A stretch of 64,000 bases of DNA, taken from assembly GCA_900708905.1 (NCBI GenBank), contig CAADRB010000031.1, positions 594,264 through 658,263 on the forward strand. Direction: 5' to 3'. The stretch is from Hymenolepis diminuta (lineage: Eukaryota; Platyhelminthes; Cestoda; Cyclophyllidea; Hymenolepididae). The notes below the pieces were generated by a model that saw only the letters and a program-made list of their open reading frames with translations, was not told the DNA's origin and searched no databases. Of this stretch, positions 27,801-42,800 are shown one piece after another; positions within the stretch are counted from its first letter, which is position 1; each line of letters begins with the position of its first letter. A program made the position numbers and the translations under genes.

Positions 27801-30800
27801 TGCCTGCCTACCAGAGATTAAAGAGGGAGAGGCGTTGTAGCCCTGCTTGTAGTAGCTACCTAAAAGCCAGTTGCTTGTGCTACATTTCTAAGTTAATTAA
27901 TGAAAATGATGCCTACATAATTGCTGTATCTAACTGCTTTGGTATATGATAGAAGCAATGTATTAAAAATGCTATGATTACAATAAGCTATTTTGGCACT
28001 GTTTTAATGAGACATAGCCGCTTATACAATCTCAACAGCCTAAGTAGGCACACTATAGCTTCAGTTGGTCAAATTCAGAAATAAAAAAGTAGTAAATCCA
28101 GTGTTTAATAAGAAAGAGCGCCTTTTATGTACTAATAGTGTAATGGAATTGACGGTTAGCCAGAAACAAAGCATTGTTTCACGATCTGCACGATGATATC
28201 CCAAGCAGAATAGGAAAAATCATGAGTTCTCGTTGATATGCAGTTCAATTCGAACTACATACAGCATGGCGCACCTTCTATTAGTTCAATTAAACAATTT
28301 TTTCAACAATATTGGAAAGATATAAAATAAACTATTTATTTCGTCAAAGGGAAAATATGTAATAATTATTCATAATTATATTTTCACCTTTACACATTGG
28401 TAGTACTTAATTCCTAGTTTCAGTCGCGGAGAAACAGAACTTGAAAATCCTGTTCTTGATAAATGATTTCCGCTGTTAGAGTCTTATGGACTTCTATCAA
28501 ACATCGCAAGCATTCAATTATATCTCATTAATAATTGAAACTCTTTAAAATCCAACTCGCATAATTTAAAAGAGGGAATCAGTGTTGCTCATCCTCTTAC
28601 CTTTTTTCCTAGTAAAAGTGGGCTTTGAATATTGGTTGAACCGAGAAGATTAAGCAGATCTAGACGTGTGTTACTCTGACCACAAAGTTACTGAATATAC
28701 TCCTAAATAGTACAACAACACAGTTTCAAACTTAAATAAAACAAATGTCACAAACAGTACTCTGGTGATTTAAGGTCAGTATTAAGAAGTAAAAATTTCG
28801 GAGTTTTTAATGTTAAAAATTCGCCTATCATTCTGTTAATGTCTTAGATATTAGGAGAAAAATATACCTGAAATGATATGCAGTTAAAGTGTGCGATCTA
28901 TATCAAAAGATAAAATTTATTAGAATTGTTTTTGACTTTAATTTTTACACTTACAATATCATCAAAATTTTATCCTCTCATCCCCTCAGTAAATGCATTA
29001 TTGAAAGTTAAATGTCCTCCTTTTGGTAAAATGGATCGAATAAGTGTGTACAGTTTAATCTTCAAGTAAAACATTACATCGCGTATATGTTCTAGTGCTC
29101 CTCCTTGCACATTCTTTCCAATAATTAAATTTTTCATTTTTCAAAACAGAAGATTCTTTCTCACTCTATATATATCCAGTAATGTTGTTCCACGTCGGTC
29201 AGCCGGATATCAAGCACACTTTCTACTTCTCAGAAATGGGCTATTCTATTAAACATATTCAATTTCGCTAAAGAATGATATATATATATATACTCATTTC
29301 ATCATATTTTAACTTTGAAGAGAAAACCGACAAACTCATCATAAGTACGAGGCGAGGGAAGGGATAGAGAATCAATCCCGCCGGTTATTTTACCTCGATA
29401 AAACAACCCCTAGCAGCCCACACACACGCGAAGATAAAACAGCAATTTAATTACAGCAACGACTGTATGATAAATTATTTATTAGTGAATATGCAACAAC
29501 TACCATCGCCACACCGATAAGCAACACATAATTAAGGCAACTTAATGTGATTTCATAAACCAGGGGAGTGGAGAGGATGATTTCAATTTCGATTCACAAA
29601 GTCATCTTCTTGTTTTATCTGGCTTTACGAATATACAAATATTTTAAAATTATGCAAATTAGTATCATCCTACTTTTCCGATCTTTGGAAGGCAAATATG
29701 ATTTGAAGTGATAAGAGCGACCATTTTGATTAATTAATTGATTAATAAGCACTGAATATCGTGGTTAAACATTTGCTCGGTAATTCTGGGAAGGAAGCAC
29801 GAAAGTGGATTTTGTAAAGGACAGCAGTAAATTAATCATTAGGCAGATATTGTCCAGCCCTAGTCCAAATGTGTAATCAAAATAGTATTGAAAAATATTT
29901 AAACAAAATTCATATTAAATAAAGTAAATAATTAAAATGACGTATATTCCAAATGTTCTTTTAAGATTATAAAAAGATCCTAATTGAATTTGGCAAGATT
30001 TCCAAATGTGCTCCATAATATAATTATGCACTTTCATTCAGGAATCAGATTCTTTTGCAGGAGTACAATAGTGTATGCGATATTTTTTTCCTAATTGTAA
30101 AATAAGACCGGTGTGCATCTATCTTTTACGCTTTTTATCTCGATTTGAACAGATACTTCGACGAAATTCAGAAAAAATCAAAAAAGTCCAATAAATGTGT
30201 AGACCGATTTACCCTCATGGTTCTTCAAACTTACCTCTTTTCTAAACAAGGTTCCGTGAGAGAACTAATTCAATAATCAGAATTTTAAGTAGCATCTTAT
30301 ATGAATGAATAACTTTATGGATCCAAAATGGGATTGAAAATACGGATGTGTACCTTTTTCTACTATCGGAAATTGTAAAATGGTCTGAGAAATGCGCTTG
30401 CAAATGAAAAAACCACCATTGAGAAACAGTATTTGAAAATCCTATACCGGAGCCTTTACAACTGAAATTTAACGGGATATCTCCAGAAGCTTAATTATGG
30501 TGGACAAAGTGACACCTATCGCAAATTGAGCTATGCATAAATCGTTGGTTTCAGGACTAAGTATATTCAAGGGACTCAGCAATTTTACATTCCGAAGAAA
30601 TATTAATCACCAGTACATCCTGCAATGAATGTGCTGGAAGAAGTNNNNNNNNNNNNNNNNNNNNNNNNNNNNNNNNNNNNNNNNCTGGATTCCAATTTTT
30701 CTTCTATAAGTGAAAATGTATTTTCCTTCTTAATTCCTCACCATTAAAAGACACTTTGTAAATATGCCTGTTCTTTTAAGTCTAAACCGATAGAGTTTCG

Positions 30801-33800
30801 TTTACGTTAGTACGTACGCGTTTACCATAATGGGCCTTGTGTTCTGGTTTGGGATATCAGTTTCTGTGTTAAGTTGATATATTACTGAATTTTCTAGATT
30901 TGTTTGTTCTGGAAGATTAATACTGGGACTTCTAGTTTATTGGTTTATAACAGAACGAATTTGCATACATATAGAATCATTAGAGTTCAGCTATAGTAGA
31001 CTCTAGTGAGCCCTGCTATATCGAAAGCACTTTAACTAGGACAGACTAACTGCCCTTGGCTATTAGAAGGGTTAAATGTATCAACTTGGCATGGCCAATT
31101 AATTCAACTCACTAAACTGGTCAATAGGCTCTGAAAATCGCAGATGTGAACTTATTGAGGAATCTAGTAGTCAAATTCCAAACTTCTGTACATTGGAAGA
31201 TGGCACAGTGAACTATATAATCTATTCAAAGAGAACTGTCTGATCCATTCTTAGGTTAAATAAACAAAGACTCTATTGATACCTTTATTTCTACTCAAAC
31301 CCTAACCCTCTTCCTATGTTTTACTATATACACAAAATTGCTTTTTCATGATAGTAAATTTCATTTCTTGCTTGGAGTTCGATACCAATGATATTTTTCT
31401 ATATGCCAATATAAAGTTCCTATTACCTTTGGAATTAATGGGGATGCAATGAGAACCATTGACCTACTATAGCAAGTTCGTCCGTCGTTTCCAAGTTGCC
31501 ATCCGGGATTGCAGTCACAACTGAAAGATCCTTCCACATTTATGCAACGATGCTGACATCCACCATTATTTCTTTCGCATTCATTTATATCTGAAAAGAA
31601 TTAGAAAAAAAATATAAGACCTTTTCATCATTCCAGTCGAAAGTTGTTCGAATGAAGGAAAATATAATTCTTATCAGGAGGAATTTGGAAAGCACAAAAA
31701 TTGCAACGGTATTTTCCGCAGGCTTTTTATGTATTTTATTCTGCGCTATTTCCTAAAAGCCGCCTCCACTTTCTTCTTTTTTACCCAATCTATAAATAAG
31801 AGCCAAACCCTTAAGGTCTGGCCAGAGTGGTAATAATGTATTATTTATTTAAATCATTATTTGCCAGATAAGTTCATTATACAGGCCAATTGAGGTCAGG
31901 GACTTCAAGGCATGAGAAAGTGCAAAAACTTTTTGAAATCTGGAATCTATTGAGGTAATTTTCACAACCATGTTTGATGATTTGTAGATTTTGACCCGAA
32001 AATCACATAGATCTACAACATGATGAAGTCTATTAGCTATTTTATAAACAAATCTGCCCTTTTTCTTCATTATCTTCTGCATGTTATCATCCACTGTAAT
32101 CAGTTGAATTTGATAGACGACGAAAATCACTGGTTCTAGATCCAATATATACGTGCGATAATATACAGAAGGAACCATTGAATTCAAGTTTCTTTTTCTA
32201 TAACGCTGTCTGTATATTGGATATGTGGGTAAGAAAACCATGATCGTTCAGTTGATAACGTCGCCACTTATGTGCAAAGGTTGGCAGTAAGGAAATCAGT
32301 GCTTTTGTACTATCAACGGGATAGTATTTGTATCGAATTAAGGTGCTCAATTTCCGAAAATTTTCCTATTTAAAAAAGTTTAATTAACTTAAAATTAAGA
32401 ATGAGTGAATCTTCATATATCCAAATGGAGTCCACGATCCGTATATTAAATATTGTCCTAGTATTATCCTGTCTTTCGAAACTTAACGATTGCAGGTGGC
32501 CATACTTAAAGAAAATGTTACCAGTCAAAAGTACTAGAAGATAATGCTAAATCCGAATCCAGTATTGAAGCAGTGACATTATGAACCAAATTTCATTACT
32601 CTTTCCACAAAATTAAGTCGGTAAACCATAAACTCTTCTTTTCTACGGTTAAGATGCATTCCTAATAAATAAATCAACAATTAATACTATTATCCTTCAT
32701 TGGACTTAAGAACTATAAGTAATATAATTGCGGATAATAATCAGCGTTCAAATGAGCTACGTTTCACAGGTCTGAATATGTGAGCTTAAAATGCAGAATT
32801 CGTATTGATACAATATATTCAACACATTACTTCCAGTATCATGCATTTTGCATCAACAATCACATCGAGGTTTTGGAAGAAATTTCATTAAACTATCAAA
32901 ATTACACCATTTAAAACACATCCAATTTTTTCCTCTGTCAGTACAAAAATAATTGCAAATAACATTTAGAAGGTAATTCTCAGAAAATGGAACAGAAAAA
33001 TTGTGCCTTTTTAAAAACATTTTTTAGCATCCGTTTTGTTTATAATTTTAGAAAGAATAAAAATTTTAATAGAATTCAATTAATCAAAATAAAGGAGATC
33101 GAATCGTTGATTTAAACAAAAGCTTTTGCAGATTATCTAAGTAAGGCAATGTAAATTCACTAATAATATGAAGTTTAGCAACAAAGAGTGAGAGAAACTG
33201 GCAGATAAAAATGAATAATTTTCCCAGGAAAAGTTAAATTAACAATTTTTTTGAAAATATGGTAAATTGTGGAGTCGTTGTCTTGCAGAATTTCAGAGTA
33301 AGGCATACCATTACGATAACCCCGTGTTATTATTCATGACTATTCGAGAGGCTAACTGTGTTAATAACAAGTGGCGGGCACACATTATTTACCATCTCTG
33401 CTAATTTTACATTGTCCAAAGCAAAAAGTCTTCAGTTTCTCAACAAATAGTTAATTATTCAATTCTCTAAAAAATGTTTGTGAACATATTCACAGCAATA
33501 AAGATTCTTTCTGCAAAAGTTGGGACTAAAATGTCTCCTAATGTTTTAACACGTCTACCACAATTGTTTCTCTAAATTCTTCTAAAAAATCTATTCTGTT
33601 CTCGGTTGCACCTAAATCAACTAAGGTGCTTCCTACTACGGCCCAAATTCAGTGGCCAGTGGAGACATGAAACTTCATCCATCAGTCAGAAATAGTATAA
33701 AAGTAATGAATCTCATGCACACTGGGGAATCTTCCAGACCAAAGTCGTTTCAGCACGACTTGCCTCCAAGCCTACCTTATCATAACAACACCATAAAAAT

Positions 33801-36800
33801 CAAATATCCTGAAATAGAGAATGTTATAGTATTCTTACCTCCTCTAGAACTCATGAATCATCCATCACGACCAAGTCCCCGAAATGTCTTGGTCAGTGTA
33901 ACCACATTCAAGATAAATCAAAGCTTATTTCTGTGCTAACTGGCCGTTACTGGTCAATGATAAGTCTGCTAAACTTGTTTCATTCGCAAATGAAACGGGA
34001 TTAAAAGTGGTTGCACAAAGTACAGGCTAGGCTGCACTTATCATCAGGATCTTATATACTTTCAAACTAACGTCCCTTTCTAATCCTAGTTGATCGTATT
34101 CAAAGTGGCCTGAGGTCATGCCATTAAGTCTGTCACAACCATTACCGTCATTAACAGCTTTTGCCAGGTAATTGCCACTCATAGCATAGCAAAAGTTATT
34201 GTGTCCGGGAATATCACCCTGTCCTCTTTAACACTATTTGAAAACTCTTTGCAGTGATCTCAAAATCTCCCACTTTCACTCTCCACCTAAATTCAATGAT
34301 CTGAAGGAGTAACTTGTTAACAGTTCAAAAAGGCAACTTCTCGTGTCATAGGGGGAATAGACAGTGGAAAAAATTATCTTAATCCTTTAAGGTTCAGGTA
34401 CTGGACGACGCCTCATACCGGTGTCCAAATCAGAGTGCACCATTATAAAAATCTCCGTACTCGGGATGCAGCATTACATTTTAAGCCGAAAATAAATCCA
34501 ACCTAGATTTATCCGGACACGTGTGACCTCTCTCTGCCTTGGAATCCCAAAATACCGAAGATCCAGCACAACCATCTACCCGACGGTTACTCAGGACGCT
34601 TCGGAAGACCCCGAAAAAGATTCAAGGCAAATCTGACACTCAAACTTATGGATAAATAACTTTCACCGGGAGGAAAATTTAAATTAACAATTTATCATTA
34701 AGTATTCATAAAGTTTGCTTATTTGTTAAAATGTGCTAAATTTCAGGGTCGTTGCCTTGCATAATTTTGGAGTAAAGCCTACCATTAAGACAAATCCATG
34801 TTATGATTGAGTTCTGGGATTTGTCTCTTTTCTTTTGGGGAGGGGGAGGGGGAGGGGTCCAATTAGTTTATAACAGAGACTGAAATCGGCTAGCTGTCAG
34901 ACAGGCTTAAAGAAATTTAGTATGCGTATTTAGAGAAAGTATGGGTGATAAAAGGAAATCTAGAGAAGTTTCTGAGTCACTAGGTATCAAAAATTCAGAT
35001 AAAATGGGGTACTATTTTAACCATATTGTTCATTTCTTCTGACACGAAAGCGCAAGTTTGTCCTGCTTATGTAGCCATAAAAAGGCTGTTTATTTAATAT
35101 GTTAAATTTACTGTATTTTTACTAAGGTATGTAAGGCTTTGAAGGTCAAAAATATGGAAACGAAAGACTTTATAAACTTAAAGTCTCAAACTTTAGACCT
35201 TAAATTTGCAAAAGGCCTTAGTTTAAGGAAAATTTTGAAAAAATGGTACGTTCATTGAAACTATTTTTGCTTCCAGTTGTCAAAAGATTATGGAGTTTTC
35301 ATCGACCCCGCCTTAAGATTTAATATCTCCACATCGATTTCGCCGGAGTAAGGGCAAATAAGCCTGGCCCCAATGCGGTCCTCAATCAGAGAAAAATAAA
35401 CGTGAGGAGCAGTCCTTCTGAACTCGATCCTGAGATGGGAGATAAATACAAAGTGAGAACAGAAGTTGCCCCGTTCATTTATATGCATCTAACTCTGTTC
35501 ATCATCCACCTCGCCAAAACAATTAGTAATGATCATCAAAGGTGGATGGGGTGGACTGAAAAGTCGCAACAGAGCACAACATAGCTGATCGGCAGCTGAC
35601 GCATAATACGAATAATGCAGGCTAGATGAGCGCAGATAGTGCTCGAAGATAAACTAGCTATCATAACTTAACTGATGCTAATCCTAGAAATTTATAATCA
35701 TTTACAGTGTATGAATCTCGTTTTAGTAAATTAAGACGATCATTTCCATTCACCCTCATTAATAATTAAATTTGAATAAGTTGCCATAACCAAGACGGTC
35801 GCTTTTTTAGTGAATGTGCGATTTAAGACTCACGTGGTTCCACTCATAACGAATGTAGAGGCTAAAACAAGCTAACATAACTTACCAACACATCTGTGAG
35901 GATCGAAAGGCGAAACCCTGAAACCAGGTCTACAGGAACACACTTTGACTCCATTATCATTTTCACAGTGATGTTCGCAACCTCCATTGTTATCCAGGCA
36001 AGGATTTTGAGCTGTAAATGGAGAAAGCATTGAATTATAGCACAGTGAAACGGAAAGTAGTGCACTATTGCAGTTGTTACACACCAGAGTAATGTCGAAG
36101 TTGGAAATATAAGCCGACAAAGGTTTGTTGAAAAATATAGAGTTTGAATAAAATGCGTGAAAGAAATTCATTTAAAATCAGAGGAGCTCTTGATGAGTAG
36201 TTAAAAATATAAACCTTAGACTGATTGTTTATTTAAACAAAATTTCATTCTAATAGCCCTGCTTTTTATTTTTACTCAGAACTTCACAAAAATATGTCTT
36301 TTGTAAAAAATAAACACCACATTGCAAGTGCATATATATATATATACGTGCGTATATATATACGTGCGTATTATCTAACATGTTCGAGAGTCTTTCACTG
36401 CATACGACGTCGACAAAGCAAGAAAATTCTTTGATCTAGAGTTCTCTCTGTGCGTGTGTGAGGAACGATGAGTAATTCGCAGCTGGCTAGTTGCAACGAT
36501 TTTTCGCACATTTTTGCCTTTTGCTGAATGCAACATGAGCCGATTGAGCACTTGATCGAAATTATTGCCAATGAATTATTTTGACTTTAGAGAAAAGTGA
36601 AGAGAGTATTTATTGAATAAAACACTAGATTTTGCTTCAGATATTGAGAATTTAGGTCTTCAGTGGAGATGAATTAGATTCGCTTTTGATTTACCAGTAT
36701 ATAATGATCTTTGCTCTTCCTGAACAGCCTGCCAGCTTGCAATTAGATTAAATGTGAGAAGGAAACAGACATATTTCTTGATTCTATAAATATTGATGTT

Positions 36801-39800
36801 CATTTAAATAGCTAGGAATAAAGGCTAAACAATTGTATTATTAGTTTGAATGACCCCTTAATTCTTTTAGTAAAGAACTATTGAAATAAAACCATTGATA
36901 CAGGGTCTTAAAACTGAGTGTTTCATGATGCTTCTTTCTGTGAGATAGAAGAATATTTTAAAGCGTCCTCGTTTACAAGGAGAGGTAAATTTATGGAGAT
37001 GTCATGACAAGCTAACTAATTTGATAAGATCTGGACATCATGGATATGAACACATTGAAGTATCTTGATGTTGAACCCTGAAATTTTAACTTGGGGATAT
37101 TATAATATCCAGATATATTGGTGGCCTTGAGGCACCAACTTCACTAACTATATTTGCTTTAATCAAATCTTTACTTTTAATGACATTGCACTACACTGTA
37201 ATATCTATACTGAATAATCCACAAAGGTAATCTCTGAAAGTTTTTCCCAAGAACTCATCTTAGGTAGAGATAGCATCATAGAACTTTCCTAGTAGGAACC
37301 CCTAATTCTGCTCCGTCCCGTTGTGAGGCAGAATTGATCAGTGCCACTGTTCATTATGCTCCTGGATGTGTGACGAAGGGCATTTTTCTCCTGATCTCTA
37401 ATTTCACAGGTGAACAAGTCAACCGATGTTGGCATTATTAATATATTTTTAATATATTCTATTATTATTATATCATTATATGATATATAATATATATTAT
37501 ATTATTAATATGTTATTTTTTGCTTAATTCAATTAAAATATTATTAACGAATGTAGCCATACAATCTGTGCATAATAGTAATCTGTGAGATTTGCACACA
37601 TCCCAACTCAAAATAAATTAGTTTCATCAGTGGCCTTAAAATCAACCCTCACGTCCTCATGTTGCTTTGTTCATCTCGTACTTTCATTCACCGCACATTC
37701 ATGTACTATGAGATTCCATTTGAGTATGTGAAAATTTATGCTGAGAAATACTCAAGGAGTGGTGCAACTACACCTCTGCCCCATAACAAGTTGAATAATA
37801 ATCGTCACCCACCAATGCATCTCTTCTTGTCTTCTGCCAGTCGATAACCAGGATAACACGAGCAGGCGTAGCGATAGCTTGAAAGAGTTGTGCAAACATG
37901 CTCACAGCCGCCTTTCGCTGGTGGTGCGCAGGGATCCATAACTAAAATTAAATTGGAATTGAATAAATAAGCACCTTTGTGTCAAGTACTTTGTTAAAAG
38001 TATAGTTGCGTATCAGTGCACTGCGTGATGCTAAATTTATTTAAAAGGTCAATTTGATTGAGCTCTATTTCATGTTAGCTATAAACACCCTGCCGGCATC
38101 TTGATTATAGGAGGAGGTGATATGCTCTACGATACAATTTCATAAATTAGTTAATAGACACTGAACGTTGCAAATAAGACCTCCCTCAAGGGCCCTGGGG
38201 ACAAATTTAGAATTTTGAAAATTTGATCAATCAATGGGGCAGTGAACTACACCTACTAGACAGTAACTTGACCAGCTCGAATCCAAAAATCTCGATTCAA
38301 TGATTCTCTTAATATTTGTATTTCATTCTCAAATTCTTCACCAAACCTCTCCAATTGATACTTATTTTATACTTCTCCTTGTTTGCATACTTTCAAATGA
38401 AATCTTACCAAATCTGTTTATTCTAATCAGAAATTGTAAAAGATCTAGAAGAAATTTTTTAAATTGAGTAAGGTACAAGGGAGGTCTTTAGTAATTCTTG
38501 TCTTTTGTTTCAAAAATAGAGAGCAAGTCAAATATTTAAGATTAGTTTCAGAGAAGTTCAAAAGATGAAACATTTTTAACTGTAATTGTTACTACAAAAA
38601 AATAACGCATTTAATCGAAAGAAGAGATTTTTTTACTAAAAATATAGCTGGATCTTACAATTAAAAAGCTACATTTTCGGATGTTTTAACTTTAAAAAAG
38701 CCTCATCTGCCAGATTAGCATACTCGGTGGTAAGTATAAGACTAATCTAATAGTTGGGAAAGGGTTTCTTAACTCAAACATAATAAAAAATACAGATAAA
38801 TATTCTTCAATTTGAGCTAGACAATGGACGAAGTTCAAGGTCAATTCAATAATTTATAGACCTGACTCATTTTCTGTATCCAAAAATTGGAGTCACTAAG
38901 TCTACGCTTCCTATTTTCTGTCTGGTTACAAGTAAAAGGACAACTAGTTCAGTATCTTACTGAAATAAAAAAAACTCAGACAGGTATTTACTATTTTATT
39001 AAAAGTACGAGTCGATATTTGACTGGACAATTATTACGAATGAAATAATATCATTTTTCAGCAAATGCATTCGTAAATGTAAATTAAGTCTAATTTAGAT
39101 CAAAGAATCGCCCTTTTCCGTTGCTTTAAAGCAGCATCAGAACTCGGAACATTCTGTCTTCATTATCTTCAGGCGGGCGGATTATATACCTTTTTATTTC
39201 ACATCGACTTGATGAAAAAACCAATTTGGCTGAATTAAAATATATACGCAGATGCTAAGCGAATATTGTGATAATACTTCGTCCAGGAACTTCGTTCTTG
39301 TTAGATATTAGATAATAAATAGAGTTCATTTACCTCTAGATCCTATCTGAAATATCCTTATTTCACTAATTAAGGCACTCACCTATTTTTCGTTAAGGAA
39401 TATGTTAATCTTAAAATCATTTATTATGCGAGTTGTCACGGATAAGAATAATCGTAGACATGACCATCTATTGGTCTGGAAATGGGGAGGACTCGGTTCA
39501 TTTAACAAAATTCTTAAAAGTATATGATCGCGTTTGTCATTCCTTTGAATTCACAGAATTAATGAAACTTCCTAGACGTTCGTTTTGCCTTTCTCGCAGT
39601 TTGCACTTAATGCATGACCTTCTTTGTAAAGTCTTAGTCAATAAATCTGGGTAATTCCTGCCATTTTAGCGATCAAATTATTTTGATGCAGCATCAAACC
39701 AAAAATCGCAAGGCATCTGAGTTCACTTAAAGACGTTACAGGTTCAAAGAACCTAAGAAAATTCTTTAATTGTTTCATTCTAGGTTATCGCTAGCTATCC

Positions 39801-42800
39801 ACTTTCGTTCTTCGGTGATTAACAAATAAATCATTAAGCTTGTGGTTGTTTTATTGCCATCATCAGTGCAGCATTTCAGCCCGAATTCACGTTAGTTATT
39901 AGTGAATTTGAAAATAATTCATCTTAAAACACGACAAGCATGGAAAGAAAAAAGATCGTGCAACAACTTCTCTTATTTTTTTCCACTGTCGGAGGCATGT
40001 ACTTTCATATGACTATTCCAAAGTTAAGGCTGTTCCAGGAAATGAAAAGAAACGTTTCCATGAATATGACTTTCAGGAAAGGAATGTCAAGATACAGAGT
40101 TAATAATGGCTCGCCTAGCTCTCTCTTCCGCGTGCCAGAATTAGAAAGATATGCATTTTTTAGACCGATTTATATATTCCTAATACCATCTTTAAATAAA
40201 TGGACATATTATTATTTTTGCCAGAGTATTTAATATAATAATATTCAAATAAATGAAAATCAATTTCAAATGGAATGAAAAAACTTATTTGAATTAGTTT
40301 AGTCGGGATTACTCTTCATAAATCTAGAAATCAGCACGAAATTAACCAATAAAGCTGTCGAACTTACAAGGTCTGCAGGAGAGTTTATCTTCAGCCAGCA
40401 TCATACCCTCTGGGCAGGTACAGCGGAATCCTCCTGGCAAATTTTCGCATCCGTAAACGCATCCACCTTTATTTGTCGCACATTCGTTGATATCTAAAGG
40501 AGATAACAGTATATCCATGTGCTACATGATTTAAGATAATCATTTTACCTAAACAGACGGGTGGTAGTATGAATTTTAGTCAGGAAGTAATTATTATATT
40601 GAATAAATATCATGGCGTCGTCATTTTCTTGTTCTTCATGCCATACTTAGGAAAATTGGGTAAGCAGAGGCATCTTGAAAAATAAGACGTATAACTTTAT
40701 TAAGATACAGGTAAGAGGTGAATAGATGAATGCATATTTTATAATACCACACCTATTTGAGGAAAGAAAATTTAATATCGAGAGATAGGCCTCTTGAAAT
40801 CAAGTCCTGAAGATCCCTTCAAATCCAAAAGTATTTGATAAGATCTTAGATTTGAGAGCCATTGGATGGAGATCAACATTCGATAATGACTTCAATTTAG
40901 ATGTATTTTTAAACATAGGATATCTTCAACTAAAAGGCCTAGAATAAACATTCCTAAAGAAAAGTTACTGATTATTCTAATCAGTGGACTGTCATTAATG
41001 CATATTTGAAAAAGCATTTGAGAATAACTGTTTTTACTGTAGGAACATTAAAAATACATTTTAGATTCAATTACTGTGTTCATTCTACTCCAATATTTGA
41101 ATTCAAAAACTTCAATAACCTAGTCAAAGCATTCTTAATCGATGATTTATTAAAGAAAAATGGCTCTTGGTAGAATTATTGTAAATGAACATACAATACT
41201 TCAGTCATTTTCAGTCAAAAATTACTCACTGAAGATTAATTGTCTTTATCATTTCCTGCATATAAGACAAGAGTGCTTTTTATCTTCATGACTTTTTCAG
41301 TAACCTGAGAAATTGGGCGGAAACAAGCCTATTTTTACTTCATTGTTTCAGCCTTTGAAGGCGTAGATAGCCAGATCCTTCTAATCCTAAGGGCTATTAA
41401 TTTATTCTTGCACTGATATTCAATCAAATTATCCACCAAATCTAAGAAGCAGAATTTGAAAAATTAAAGTAAAATACTGAAATCGTAAAATGCAAATATA
41501 CAATGGCAAATTGGATACTTAAAATTAGGAAATCTAGCTTAAATTTGAGCACTAATTCTCCCATTAGGCACGGTAATCCAATGACATGTCAGAGATACGA
41601 TTCCCTTTAGTTCAACAATAGGTTTAGAGAATACTCTTAAACAATATAATACTTAGGAGACAGTGATAATTCAAGCATTTGATAATTTATTTTATCTTAT
41701 TAGCACTTTTGATGTTAGAAGTACTTACTCATACTTATTCAAGCAGATTAATCTTGAGGTTTGATCTTCGTTTCAAGGTTGATTTACTGATAGATGAAAC
41801 GTATGAGATTAGGCATCCAAAGATATTTCAATTGTTCTCTTTGTCAAATTTTTCAGTTGTCATATTTATTAATTAAAAATATTAGTGAATTTTAGCGTCA
41901 ATTTCAGGAATTTGTGAAGAAAAATGCTGGTAGGAATTGTATTGGATATACCATTTAAATAGTCGCTCTATACTCTTGTGCAAGTTTGGGTTGATCGAAC
42001 TGGAAAAATTTAAGTCATCTACTATATGATCAAGTTAATTGGGATTTTATTTTAGATCCGAAGCAAATTTGATGTAGTGGTCCATGTTTACTGGAAACAA
42101 CAGTAACGTTTATAACAGCAAAGCCATTACCTTTAAAGAAAACTTTTCAACTTTCTCACTCCTGCAATTAATTTAGAACTATTTCCCCCTTATACAACAA
42201 TTAAAGCCACAATTAAAAAAAGAAATTGGTTCACTTCTTTTTAATGGTGTCAATATAAAAATCTTTTATTCCCTTCATTTATTTATCACCCACCCATAAT
42301 TTCCGGTTAAATAGCTCTTGTTGGAGAGTTTTTCAAAATTTAAGTGCTTTTGAACCCAGAAGTGATGAAATACTGGTAGATTTAGACCTATATCAATAAC
42401 CTACACATTTTACTAGAAAATAGTTGAACAGTAGATTTCCGAATCTGTATCTTAAATCCATTTTAATTACATATAAGCTCACATAATTTCCATTATTAAA
42501 AGCACAGACATTTTCTAACTTTCCAAGCCATGCTGAAGTAAATGTCATTAATGCTTCATTAAGTTATTTGGAAGGTATTATGAGGTAGCTTTTATTAGAA
42601 ATCTACATTCTACCAGGGCAATAGGCCATCCACAACACTGGATATACCCGATGGCATTGCTTGTTTGATAGTGACTATTGCGCCATGGGCGATCACGAAT
42701 GCTCTCAAATTGTTTTGAAACCCATAATCGGGGAGATTTTGAAAAAAACTTGTAAAAAATAACAATTCATAAAATTACTGCCATTCACTTTACCAATGAA

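Noticed and set aside
31849..32241. 130-codon minus-strand open frame inside an intron
   Set aside because: It has no recognised domain, no consistent splice signals and lies between well-phased EGF exons. One frame of this length is roughly what chance gives in this much AT-rich DNA.
36331..36371. Considered as a regulatory ACGT-type element
   Set aside because: It is a simple tandem of TATATACGTGCG units deep in an intron, so a microsatellite explains it.
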